Positions 18,425-26,504 of a stretch of 64,000 bases of DNA are shown here, one piece after another (position 1 is the stretch's first letter; each line of letters begins with the position of its first letter). This DNA is from Azospirillaceae bacterium (GTDB lineage Bacteria > Pseudomonadota > Alphaproteobacteria > Azospirillales > Azospirillaceae). Where the stretch lies: positions 62,001 to 126,000 of the forward strand of contig DASQNC010000071.1 of the NCBI GenBank assembly GCA_035645145.1, given 5' to 3'. Made by a program: the position numbers and the translations under genes. Under the pieces are notes generated by a model. The model was not told where the DNA came from. It saw nothing but the letters and a program-made list of their open reading frames with translations, and did no database searches.

Positions 18425-19504
18425 ATGAACCGTTATCTGCTTGCCGGCGCGTCGGCACTCGCCCTCCTGGGCGCCGCCTCCGCCGCGAACGCTCAGTTCA
18501 CCGTTACCTTCACCGGCGACAGCTGGGTCGAAGCCGGCTACACCTCGATCGACGGCAACCCGGCCGGTGAGGACCGCCACTTCGACTTCACCCAGCGCGG
18601 CCGCTTCAACCTGATCGCCACGCAGAAGTCGGACAACGGCCTCGAGTACGGCGTTCGCTTCCGCGTCCGCCTCGGCCCGGCCGGTGGCAACGGCCTCGAC
18701 CACGACAAGAACTTCATCTTCCTGCGTGGCGCGTTCGGTGAAGTGAACTTCGGCACCCAGAGCGGCGTGTTCGAGCAATGGTGGCCGAGCTTCAACTCCG
18801 GCACCGGCCTGGCCGACGGCAACTACTTCGACTACGTCCCCGGCGCGGCTCTGCCGGGTTCCGCCCGGACCGTCTTCCAGGGCGTCTACGCTGGCGAGCA
18901 CGAGGCGAACCGCACCCGCCTGTCGTACTTCAGCCCGCGGATCGCCGGCTTCCAGGCTGGCGTGAGCTACGTTCCGACCACGAACGGCACCACCGGCCGT
19001 GGCCGCTCGTTTGAGTTCAACGGCAACAGCGCCGGCTTCCAGGACGTCTTCCAGCTCGGCGGTAGCTACGACGGCACCTTCGGTGCGGTCCGCGCCCGCG
19101 CCGCTGTGACCTACGCCTTCGGCTCGGCGCAGGACGGCTTCGAAGACCTCAGCGTGTGGCAGGGCTTTGCCCGCGCCGACGTGGGCGGCTTCGGCGTCCT
19201 CGGTATGGTCAACTACGTCGGCGAAAGCGGCCTGGCGAACGGCGTTGAGGGCGATGCCTACACCTGGGTCGTCGGTGGCGAGTACACCTTCGGCGCCTTC
19301 ACGGCCGGTGCCAGCTTCACCCGCCTCGAGGACGAAGCTGCTGCCGTCGAGCACACCAACATCTGGTCGGTGGGTCTGACCTACACCGTGGCGCCGGGCC
19401 TGACCCTGCGTCCGGAATACCACTACATCCAGGCTGAAGACGACTTCGCCGGCAACGACGACACTGCCAACGTCTTCATCGTCCGCACCCAGGTTAACTT
19501 CTAA
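18425..19504 (+). CDS. porin (Gram-negative alphaproteobacterial type)
   Basis: 359 residues with a signal peptide MNRYLLAGASALALLGAASA ending ANA-QF, and a 16-strand-type barrel: RFNLIATQKSDNGLEYGVRF, NFIFLRGAFGEVNFGTQSGV (typical of Rhodobacter/Rhodospirillum porins), and a C-terminal Phe in VRTQVNF. It forms a diffusion pore in the outer membrane. A strong TTGGGGAGA ribosome binding site, codon choice narrower than in neighbours, and its own strong terminator suggest high expression. Confidence 0.93.
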   Translation: MNRYLLAGASALALLGAASAANAQFTVTFTGDSWVEAGYTSIDGNPAGEDRHFDFTQRGRFNLIATQKSDNGLEYGVRFRVRLGPAGGNGLDHDKNFIFLRGAFGEVNFGTQSGVFEQWWPSFNSGTGLADGNYFDYVPGAALPGSARTVFQGVYAGEHEANRTRLSYFSPRIAGFQAGVSYVPTTNGTTGRGRSFEFNGNSAGFQDVFQLGGSYDGTFGAVRARAAVTYAFGSAQDGFEDLSVWQGFARADVGGFGVLGMVNYVGESGLANGVEGDAYTWVVGGEYTFGAFTAGASFTRLEDEAAAVEHTNIWSVGLTYTVAPGLTLRPEYHYIQAEDDFAGNDDTANVFIVRTQVNF

Positions 19505-19530
19505 TCTGGTTGTGTAGGTTGCAGTGACAG

Positions 19531-19566
19531 GCGGTGGCGGCTTCGGCCGCCACCGCTTATTTTTTG
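19531..19566 (+). terminator. intrinsic terminator of the porin gene
   Basis: GCGGTGGCGGC (19531-19541), a TTCG tetraloop, GCCGCCACCGC (19546-19556), then TTATTTTTTG. An 11-bp perfect GC-rich stem with a T-tract. It ends four bases before the start codon of the next gene. Confidence 0.95.
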
Positions 19567-19569
19567 CCT

Positions 19570-20259
19570 ATGCATCAGGATAATCCGCACATTCCGACAG
19601 CACTGGCGACCGTCCGTGGGCGCATCGCGTCCGCGGCCACCGCCGCGGGACGGGACCCGCGCAGCGTGGCCCTGGTCGCCGTCTCCAAAACGCATCCCGC
19701 CGCCGCGGTCGACGCCGCGATCGCCGCGGGCCAGCGCATCTTCGGCGAAAACCGGGTTCAGGAAGCGAAATCCAAGTACCCGGAGCTGAAGGCCCGGCAT
19801 CCCGATCTGGAACTGCACCTGATCGGTCCGTTGCAGAGCAACAAGGTCAAGGACGCGGTCGCGCTGTTCGACGTCATCCAGACCGTCGACCGCCCGAAGC
19901 TCGCACGCGAACTCGCCGCCGAAATGGCCCGGCAGGGGCGCCGGCCGCTTTGCTGGGTGCAGGTCAACACGGGGGCCGAGCCCCAGAAAGCCGGCATTGC
20001 GCCCACGGACGTCGACGCGTTCCTGGCGGCCTGCAAGGCCGATTACGGCCTTCCCGTCACGGGCCTGATGTGCATCCCCCCGGTGGACCAGCCGCCCGAA
20101 CCCCATTTCCGCCTGCTCGCCGAACTGGCCCGCCGGCACCGGCTGCCGGCCATCAGCATGGGGATGAGCGGCGACTTCGAAGCGGCGATCGCCTGCGGCG
20201 CCACCCACGTCCGAATCGGTACGGCGATTTTCGGGAGCCGCCCGGCAAAGCCGATGTGA
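19570..20259 (+). CDS. YggS family pyridoxal phosphate homeostasis protein (PLPBP)
   Basis: 229 residues. [19 protein letters not shown] contains the PLP-binding Lys, followed by [47 protein letters not shown] and the phosphate-binding [22 protein letters not shown]: every conserved block of the family. It keeps free pyridoxal phosphate in balance and has no known catalytic turnover. The ATG at 19570 immediately follows the T-tract of the porin terminator and has no visible ribosome binding site, which is odd. Confidence 0.94.
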   Translation: MHQDNPHIPTALATVRGRIASAATAAGRDPRSVALVAVSKTHPAAAVDAAIAAGQRIFGENRVQEAKSKYPELKARHPDLELHLIGPLQSNKVKDAVALFDVIQTVDRPKLARELAAEMARQGRRPLCWVQVNTGAEPQKAGIAPTDVDAFLAACKADYGLPVTGLMCIPPVDQPPEPHFRLLAELARRHRLPAISMGMSGDFEAAIACGATHVRIGTAIFGSRPAKPM

Positions 20260-20304
20260 CGGCGGTCCAAGGGACCGGGTCAAACCCCGTCGAACCGTCG
20301 TGCG

Positions 20305-20802
20305 TCAGCCTTTGATCCGAATGGCGTCGCCGGGGCCGCAATCCGCCAACAGCCGCAACAGGTCGGGCAGGGCAAGGGCCACGCATCCGGCGGTCGGGCC
20401 GTAGTCCGCCGTTGCCACATGCATGAAGACGGCGCTGCCCATCCCGGGGGCCACCGGGTCGTCGTTGTGCCCCATGACCACGACGACGTCGTACAGGTCG
20501 TCCTCGCGCCACATCTCCTCGTGGCTGGCGGGGTAGGGGCGTTTGACCGGGCGGTTGTAGTTCGGATCCGCCGGATCGTCGCACCAGCCGTCGTCGCTGG
20601 CGATCGGGGCGACCGGAAGCCGTGTGGCCGGCGGGGCGAGGCGGTCGGGGCGGTAAAGCACCCGGCGCAGCACGAAGCGCCCCACCGGGGTCGCACCGTC
20701 GCCCTCGCGCTTGTCGTGGGAAATGCCGCTGCGGCCGAGGGCGCACCGGACAGTGCCGCCCGGCCAGTTCAGGCGGCCATCTGGGAAAACGTCGATATCC
20801 AT
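20305..20802 (-). CDS. L,D-transpeptidase family protein (YkuD-like fold)
   Basis: 165 residues without a signal peptide. RSGISHDKREGDGATPVGRF and the C-terminal HVATADYGPTAGCVALALPD give the YkuD-type active site, with His and a Cys in TAGCVAL (usually SxGCxR/L). Proteins of this short form occur widely in alphaproteobacteria; some are exported by unknown routes and the substrate may be a peptidoglycan peptide. The missing signal peptide leaves its location uncertain. It is convergent with yggS. Confidence 0.85.
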   Translation of the reverse strand: MDIDVFPDGRLNWPGGTVRCALGRSGISHDKREGDGATPVGRFVLRRVLYRPDRLAPPATRLPVAPIASDDGWCDDPADPNYNRPVKRPYPASHEEMWREDDLYDVVVVMGHNDDPVAPGMGSAVFMHVATADYGPTAGCVALALPDLLRLLADCGPGDAIRIKG

Positions 20803-20957
20803 GCCGTCATGCTAGGGCAAATGCCGTTCAGGCGGAACCGCTCGGGCGGGGAATTCGCGCTATCCGACAAGCGGATGGAGCGCGACCGCCCGATCCACGG
20901 GCCCGATCCACGCGATCAAGCCATGCTCCAGCCGGGACGGATGCCCGGCGCCATGGG

Positions 20958-21980
20958 TCAGGAGATGCTGCCCGGCGTCTGGCCCAGGCGCGCCTGGTTG
21001 TTGCGGGAGAGGGCCTGATACCGCTCCAGGGCCCGCATCATCTGGTTGGCCACCTGGTCCTTCGGCACGGGCTGCCCGGGCATCGGCGCTTGGCCGGTCG
21101 CATCGGCCGGCTGCTTCGTCTGCGTGGCGGCGCTCCGGGCCGGGGCGGCGGCCGGGGCCATCGCGGGTGCCGATGCCTGGGCCGCGGTACGCGCCGACGC
21201 GGGAGCGTTGCGGCCGCCCGGCGGCACGCTTTGCAGGCGCTGGAAGAAGTTGGTCGGGCCGCGCGCGGCCGCCTGCTCCGGCACGACGCCCTGGCCAGCC
21301 ACGGCTGCGGACGTCGCAGCCCCGGGCGCGGGGATCGTCGTCGGACGGAATTTGCCCGCCGTCAGCCTGGGCTGGTCTTCGGGGGTGCCGGTGGTCGGCG
21401 TCTGGGCCTGCTGGGCGGCACCCGTGGCCGGGGTCTTGTCCGGCGCGTTGGCAGCCAGCATCTGGGCCTGCAAACGCGGGTCGGTCGTCGTGGCGACGGC
21501 GGTGGTGTCGTCCGCAGCCGCGGCGGTGTTGGCCGCGACGTCCGTCGCAGGCGCCGCCACCGGAGTGCCGCCTTCCTGAGTGGCCGCCTGTGCCACGTTC
21601 GCGGCCGTCCCGTCCCCGCCCCGCAGGGCCGCCAGCAACTGCCCGCCGATGCTCCGGCCGTGCTCCTGCTCGGCCGAGGCGTTGAGCGTGGCCGCCAGCA
21701 GGCCGATCGGACCGCCGAACAGGACACCGCCCACGATCTGGGCCGTCGGCTTGATCGTGTCGCCGGTGGCTTCGCGGTAGAGGTTGTTGACGATCGGGAT
21801 GTGCTGGAGCGGGTTGATGACGTCCAGGAAATCCCAGAACGAGAATTCCTGGTCCGACTGGGCCGCCGGCGCATTGATGCGCTCATCGGCGGGCAGCATG
21901 TCGTGCATGGACGCCGACGACGCCCAGGACTGCCGGTCCTGGGCGGAAGCTGCGAAATTCTGGGCGGCGTTGACGGACAT
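20958..21980 (-). CDS. hypothetical Ala/Pro/Thr-rich protein with a conserved N-terminal segment
   Basis: 340 residues. The ATG at 21980 has a strong AGGAGGCC ribosome binding site. Residues about 45-105 look conserved: FSFWDFLDVINPLQHIPIVN, NLYREATGDTIKP and the glycine-rich hydrophobic VGGVLFGGPIGLLAATLNA, possibly membrane-inserting. The C-terminal two thirds is low-complexity Ala, Thr, Pro and Gln, with repeats such as PAATDVAANTAAAADD. No signal peptide. I do not recognise a function; similar N-terminal segments are familiar in Rhodospirillales hypothetical proteins. Confidence 0.75.
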   Translation of the reverse strand: MSVNAAQNFAASAQDRQSWASSASMHDMLPADERINAPAAQSDQEFSFWDFLDVINPLQHIPIVNNLYREATGDTIKPTAQIVGGVLFGGPIGLLAATLNASAEQEHGRSIGGQLLAALRGGDGTAANVAQAATQEGGTPVAAPATDVAANTAAAADDTTAVATTTDPRLQAQMLAANAPDKTPATGAAQQAQTPTTGTPEDQPRLTAGKFRPTTIPAPGAATSAAVAGQGVVPEQAAARGPTNFFQRLQSVPPGGRNAPASARTAAQASAPAMAPAAAPARSAATQTKQPADATGQAPMPGQPVPKDQVANQMMRALERYQALSRNNQARLGQTPGSIS

Positions 21981-22246
21981 GGACGGCCTCCTGCCTACAA
22001 TTCCAAGCAACCGGCGTGCCATGAGTGCAGGGGCTTGAGTCCTGGCGAGTCGGAGGCGGACGGCCGGTTACGGGTACGGACAACCCGGCAGTTTCTGCCG
22101 GAATCCGCAGGCCGATTCATTCCGGGCAGGGGCGTGATATGCCGCCGTATCGGCCCGTGGATGCGAATGGCGGTTCGGCGATCCGGCCGCTGGCGGCGGT
22201 TCCGTCGTGCACCGGCGGGACGAGGGATGGAAAAACGCCGCTCCCC
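21981..22246. other. spacer with no recognised gene
   Basis: The 266 bases between the hypothetical gene start and the aminotransferase fragment contain only a probable promoter region for the former. No conserved frame or repeat was seen. Confidence 0.5.
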
Positions 22247-22730
22247 TCACGCTCCGGCCGGCGAGGGGGAAAACGCATCGCCCAACCGTGCGCGGATCCG
22301 CTCAAGGGCGCTGTACAGCACCGCCCGGTGTTCCGCCGAAGGCGATGCACTCCAGGTCGTCGCCCGCACGCCCCGGGCAAGTGCCGCCGCCACGCTCGGA
22401 TCGGCGGCGACAACGTAGCCGGCCCGCAAGCCCGGAGCCGCGACCTTGGCGAAGGTGTCGATGTGGACGACGCGGGCGGGCGCAAGCCGTGCAAGCGGTG
22501 GCGGTGCGTTCTCCTCCAGGCAGGCGTAGGCGGCATCCTCCATGACCACGAGGCCGCGCCGTTCCGCCACCTCCAGCGCCTTGCGCCGACGCGCCTCGGA
22601 CATGACGGCGCCGAGCGGGTTCTGCACCGTCGGCATGCAAGTAGAGTGCCCGGATCGAGGTGACGGCGCAGGCCGCATCGAGGGCCCGGGGCGGAGCAAG
22701 CGTCGGCACACGCCCGCGTTCGACGTGTCG
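22247..22730 (-). pseudogene. truncated, frameshifted PLP-dependent aminotransferase (class I/II, MocR-like C-terminal part)
   Basis: The readable part has PTVQNPLGAVMSEARRRKAL, VVMEDAAYACLEE and DTFAKVAAPGLRAGYVVA, where Lys is the PLP lysine. This is the C-terminal half of a MocR-type or class I/II aminotransferase. Just upstream, another frame reads PPRALDAACAVTSIRALYL, which joins to MPTVQNPLG if a single base near 22636 is removed. The N-terminal half (and any GntR domain) is absent: similarity stops near 22700-22730, where the TauE fragment begins on the other strand. Confidence 0.82.
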
Positions 22731-23106
22731 GGCGATCCTGGCGGGTGCGGGCTCGGGTTTCACGATGATGGCCGTGCATTCGGGCGGACCGCCGCTCGCC
22801 CTGTACCTCCTGCCCTTGGGCCTGCCGAAAGCGGTTCATGCCGGCACCACCAGCGTGTTCTTCACCGTCGGCAACCTGGTCAAGGCCGGGCCATGGCTCG
22901 TCCTGGCCGAACCCACGCCGGCCATGTGGACGATGATGGGACTGTGTCTCCCGGCCGTGCCGCTCGGGGTGTGGGCGGGGTGGTGCCTCCACGGCCGTCT
23001 CGACCAGCGGCGGCTTTACCGCACGGCCTACGTGCTTCTGGTCGTGACCGCGCTCAAGCTGCTGTGGGACGGCGTGTCCGGCATCTTTGGATGGGATGCG
23101 GGATAG
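22731..23106 (+). pseudogene. C-terminal half of a TauE/SafE family sulfite exporter-like permease
   Basis: Starting with AILAGAGSGFTMMAVHSGGP, then LYLLPLGLPKAVHAGTTSVF and FTVGNLVKAGPWLVL, this matches the second half of TauE/SafE permeases including the internal GGPP motif. About four membrane segments remain. The usual N-terminal half (about 125 residues) is missing, and the in-frame sequence before 22731 has no similarity and overlaps the aminotransferase fragment. Probably non-functional. Confidence 0.8.
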
Positions 23107-23112
23107 GGTCGG

Positions 23113-24273
23113 TCAGAACAGGTGCCCGCTGCGGTCCGCCTTGGTGCGCAGATACTGTTCGTTGTGGCCGTTGGCGGGGAAGACGTGCGGCACCCGCTCG
23201 GCCACCTCCACGCCCCAGTGCGCCAGTTGGCTCAGCTTGTCCGGGTTGTTGGTCAGCAGGCGAACCCGGCCAACGCCGAGTTGCCGCAACATTTCGGCCG
23301 CCGGCAAATAGATCCGTTCGTCCGCACCGAAACCCAGCGCCTCGTTGGCATCGACGGTATCCAACCCGCCGTCCTGCAGGCGGTAGGCGCGGAGCTTGTT
23401 CACCAGCCCGATGCCGCGGCCCTCCTGGGCCATGTAGAGCAGGATCCCGCCGCCCGCCTCCGCGATGGTTTTGATGGCGCCGCGCAGTTGCTCGCCGCAG
23501 TCGCACCGCAGCGATCCCAGCAGGTCGCCGGTGAAGCATTCGGAATGGATGCGGATCAGCACCGGCTTCGACAGGTCCGGCTCGCCGATCACGATGGCGA
23601 AATGCTCCAGCCCGCCATCGGCCGGTCGGAACGCGACCAGGCGGGCTTCCTCGGCCCCGGCCAGGGGCACACGCGCATCGGCCACACGGCGCAGGGCGCG
23701 GGCGGCGGCCGTCCGGTATCCGCGCACATCCGCGGCATCGACGGCGACGATGTCCTGGGCACGCGCCCAGGCCGCCCAGGCGGAGCGCGGCGTCGAGAGC
23801 GGAGCGATCACCGCCGCCGGAAGCAGGCGCGCGATCTTGGCCAACTCGACCGCGGCGGCCTCCGGGCTTTGCGCATCGGCATCGCCGGAGATGCGGATGC
23901 CGGGGGGCGTGGCCTGCGGGCCGGACGGGTCGGCCAACCGGCGGGCGACGTCCAGTGTCAGCGCACCGGCGGGCAGGGCCAACACCGGCACGGTTCCCGC
24001 CGGAAGGCCGAGATCCTGCGCCCTCCGGGGGGTCAGGGCCAGCATCGGCGACGTGCCGGCCAGCACCGGCAGCCGGTCCAGCGCATCGGGGCCGGTCGCC
24101 TCGACCGATACGGCCAGGACCGCCCGCGCCGCACCCATCAGCAGCACCGGCTCGCCGCGGCGGAGTTCGCCCACGGCACGATCGACCGCGCGCACGGCCG
24201 GCATCCCACCGCCGCCGGCCTGCGGTCCGGGGGGCTGGGGGGCGGTCATCGTCGGGTCGGGGGCTGGGGACAT
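23113..24273 (-). CDS. ribA: GTP cyclohydrolase II with a long N-terminal domain
   Basis: 386 residues. The catalytic domain occupies about residues 195-386: IRIHSECFTGDLLGSLRCDC gives the zinc cysteines, MAQEGRGIGLVNKLRAYRLQ the substrate loop and LLTNNPDKLSQL the conserved tail. It opens GTP to diaminohydroxyphosphoribosylamino-pyrimidinone phosphate, the first step of riboflavin synthesis. The N-terminal 190 residues (RAVGELRRGEPVLLMGAARA) have the general layout of a RibB-like domain but lack the acidic DHBP synthase motifs; this long RibA form occurs in alphaproteobacteria. A second Met at residue 9 is an alternative start. Confidence 0.92.
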   Translation of the reverse strand: MSPAPDPTMTAPQPPGPQAGGGGMPAVRAVDRAVGELRRGEPVLLMGAARAVLAVSVEATGPDALDRLPVLAGTSPMLALTPRRAQDLGLPAGTVPVLALPAGALTLDVARRLADPSGPQATPPGIRISGDADAQSPEAAAVELAKIARLLPAAVIAPLSTPRSAWAAWARAQDIVAVDAADVRGYRTAAARALRRVADARVPLAGAEEARLVAFRPADGGLEHFAIVIGEPDLSKPVLIRIHSECFTGDLLGSLRCDCGEQLRGAIKTIAEAGGGILLYMAQEGRGIGLVNKLRAYRLQDGGLDTVDANEALGFGADERIYLPAAEMLRQLGVGRVRLLTNNPDKLSQLAHWGVEVAERVPHVFPANGHNEQYLRTKADRSGHLF

Positions 24274-24410
24274 GGTTTCAAACAGTCGATCCGGCAGTCG
24301 ATCCGGTCGTCCCGCGGGTCTTCCACGGGGACACGGTCAGGTGAGTCCGCACGAATGCCAACGATACCAACATGGCAACGCAAAAACATGCGTCCAGTGC
24401 GCAGGGCTGA

Positions 24411-25193
24411 TCAGAAGGCGGAGGTGCGCAGGCGGGCGTATACGTCGCCCGACGGGCCGTCGCGGTCCTGCTTGGCCAGCCAGGCGTCCAATTCGACCCG
24501 GTGCTGCCATATCGGCCACAGCATGCGCTTGCTCCCGCCGATGGACAGGTTGAACTCGTAGGTGCCAAGCCTCTCCAGCCGGTCGAGGCAGGCGAGGGCA
24601 ATGGCGGGTGCGGCCGGCATCACCCCGAACGACAGGCAGGGCAGGGCTTGGCTCAGGCCCGCCAGCACCTCGGCCTCGAACCCCTCGACGTCGATCTTGG
24701 TGAAGGCCGGCATGCCGTGGACGCGGATCAGGGCGTCGAGCGTGGTCACCGCCACTTCGACCCGCTCGTCCCAATTCACGTCCGCGAACCGGTCGGATGC
24801 GGCGAGCATCTCGGCCCAGGACGGGGACAGGGTCGACAGGGCGGGTGCGCGGGCGCTGACCAGCATGGAGGCCGTTCCCGGCGCCGCACCCACCGCGGCC
24901 TCCACCAACGTCACGCTCCTGTCGCGGCCATGGAGCAGGCGCAGGGCGGTCGCCACGGCCGGCTGCGGTTCCACCGCCACCACCCGGGCCCCGGCGGCGC
25001 GGAACGCCGCGATGCGGTCGCCCAGATGGGCGCCGACGTCGAACGCCAAGTCGCCGGGGTTCAAAAACTCGCGGTAGAACGAACACGACCGGCGATGGTG
25101 CGTCGGCTTCAGCCGGTAGGCGAATGCGGACCGCACCAGTCCGTAGGTGTGGTGGAAGGCGCGCAAGGCGGTTTCCAAACGGGTGTCGATCAA
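24411..25193 (-). CDS. FkbM family methyltransferase
   Basis: 260 residues. LAFDVGAHLGDRIAAFRAAG is the S-adenosylmethionine loop, VVAVEPQPAVATAL the acidic loop, VTTLDALIRVHGMPAFTKID then VEGFEAEVLAGL the FkbM core signature. Members methylate sugars or other small molecules; the substrate here is unknown. It is alone between ribA and the RTX gene, divergent from the latter. A second FkbM gene lies at 49214. Confidence 0.9.
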   Translation of the reverse strand: MIDTRLETALRAFHHTYGLVRSAFAYRLKPTHHRRSCSFYREFLNPGDLAFDVGAHLGDRIAAFRAAGARVVAVEPQPAVATALRLLHGRDRSVTLVEAAVGAAPGTASMLVSARAPALSTLSPSWAEMLAASDRFADVNWDERVEVAVTTLDALIRVHGMPAFTKIDVEGFEAEVLAGLSQALPCLSFGVMPAAPAIALACLDRLERLGTYEFNLSIGGSKRMLWPIWQHRVELDAWLAKQDRDGPSGDVYARLRTSAF

Positions 25194-25394
25194 ATGCGGG
25201 GCTTCTTATACGCGAGCCGGTGGTGAACGCCACGGGCGAGCTTGAAGGATCGGTGGCCGGTCCAGGCGGCCGCCGGTTTCCCCACGGGTTCTGGCGCGAT
25301 GCCACCGGACCGCTGCTGTTGTCATTGGTCCGGGTGGACGGTGGGCGCGCCGCGGGGCGCACCGGGACGCGGCGCGGACGAGGGGGAGGGGGGC

Positions 25395-26468
25395 ATGGCG
25401 ACGATCGAGACGACGGTGACGAGGACCGCGAACGGCCTGGTCATCGAGGGCACGCCTCTGACCGACATACTGGAAGGGCAGGGCGGTGATGATTTCCTTT
25501 ACGGGTTCGAGGGGGCCGACCGGCTGACGGGCAACGGCGGCGACGATACGCTCGACGGCGGTGCGGCACTCGACTGGATGGAAGGCGGGGCAGGGGACGA
25601 CACCTATGTGGTGGACGTCGGTCCGAGCGGCGGGCCGATCCTGTTCGCATCCGCCGGCACACCCGAGCCGTTGGCGTCCACGTCCGCATCCGCCGGGGCG
25701 GTGGATTCGGATGCACCCGTCTCGTCCCCGCCCGTCGCGGGCTCGTCGGGCGGGGCCGCCAGTCCGGCCGCGGCGTCCTACGGCCTCTACGGCGCCCTGC
25801 CCAGCGTGCCCAGCGGCGATGTGATCGTCGAGGCGGACGGCTCGGCCGGCGGCCGGGACACGGTGGAGCAGCGGACCCCGCTTCATGTCATGTGGGACGG
25901 CGTGGAGGACCTGCGCATGGCGCCGGAGGCGTACGACGCGCGTGGCAACGGCCTCGGCAACGCCATGTCCGGCAACGTGAACACCAACTTCCTGTTGGGC
26001 GGCGGCGGCGGCGACGCGATCTTCGGCGACCAGGGCGACGACCACCTGGAGGGTGGGGCCGGGGACGATGTGGTCGTGGGCGGGGGCGGCATCGACTTCG
26101 TGTGGGGCGGACCGGGCGGCGACACCTTCCGCTTCGACCGCGTGGAGGAGACGGTCTATTCGCCCGGCCTGCCGTTCGACCCGTTGCTGCCGGAACGCGA
26201 CGGGGACCGCATCATGGATTTCCGGTCCGCGGACGGGGACCGCATCGACCTGGGCCGGATCGATGCCAATGCCGATGCGGCGGGCGAGCAGGCGTTCGCA
26301 TGGCGGGGGGACGGCGCGTTCACCGGGGCCGGCCAGATCCGGACCGAAGCCGACCCGACCGGGACCCGCACGGTGGTGCAGTTGAACACCGATGCGGACG
26401 GGGACCCCGAGGGGATCATCGTCCTGATCGGCCGGGTGGCACCGACGGCCGGCGACTTCGTGCTGTAG
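25395..26468 (+). CDS. RTX-type calcium-binding protein with serralysin-like C-terminal domain
   Basis: 357 residues. Two blocks of GGxGxDxLx-type nonapeptides: residues about 20-70 (GGDDFLYGFEGADRLTGNGG) and about 195-245 (GGGGGDAIFGDQGDDHLEGG). Between them is a 110-residue Ala/Ser/Pro-rich stretch. The C-terminal 115 residues (RIMDFRSADGDRIDLGRIDA, GEQAF, TGAGQIR, ending TAGDFVL) match the M10 peptidase C-terminal domain, but no protease domain is present. No Sec signal; such proteins leave by type I secretion through a C-terminal signal. The ATG at 25395 has a GAGGGGGG ribosome binding site. Confidence 0.85.
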   Translation: MATIETTVTRTANGLVIEGTPLTDILEGQGGDDFLYGFEGADRLTGNGGDDTLDGGAALDWMEGGAGDDTYVVDVGPSGGPILFASAGTPEPLASTSASAGAVDSDAPVSSPPVAGSSGGAASPAAASYGLYGALPSVPSGDVIVEADGSAGGRDTVEQRTPLHVMWDGVEDLRMAPEAYDARGNGLGNAMSGNVNTNFLLGGGGGDAIFGDQGDDHLEGGAGDDVVVGGGGIDFVWGGPGGDTFRFDRVEETVYSPGLPFDPLLPERDGDRIMDFRSADGDRIDLGRIDANADAAGEQAFAWRGDGAFTGAGQIRTEADPTGTRTVVQLNTDADGDPEGIIVLIGRVAPTAGDFVL

Positions 26469-26473
26469 GAAAC

Positions 26474-26495
26474 GGCGCCCCCGGCCGGGGGCGCC
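26474..26495. terminator. bidirectional hairpin between RTX gene and dctM
   Basis: GGCGCCCCC (26474-26482), loop GGCC, GGGGGCGCC (26487-26495), a 22-bp perfect palindrome five bases after the RTX stop and nine bases before the end of the convergent dctM. No real T-tract. Confidence 0.75.
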
Positions 26496-26504
26496 TTCGG
26501 ACCG

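Noticed and set aside
20260-20304. A tRNA T-arm-like stretch (GGGTCAAACCCCGTC)
   Set aside because: No acceptor stem, D-arm or anticodon arm can be folded around it and it is too short.
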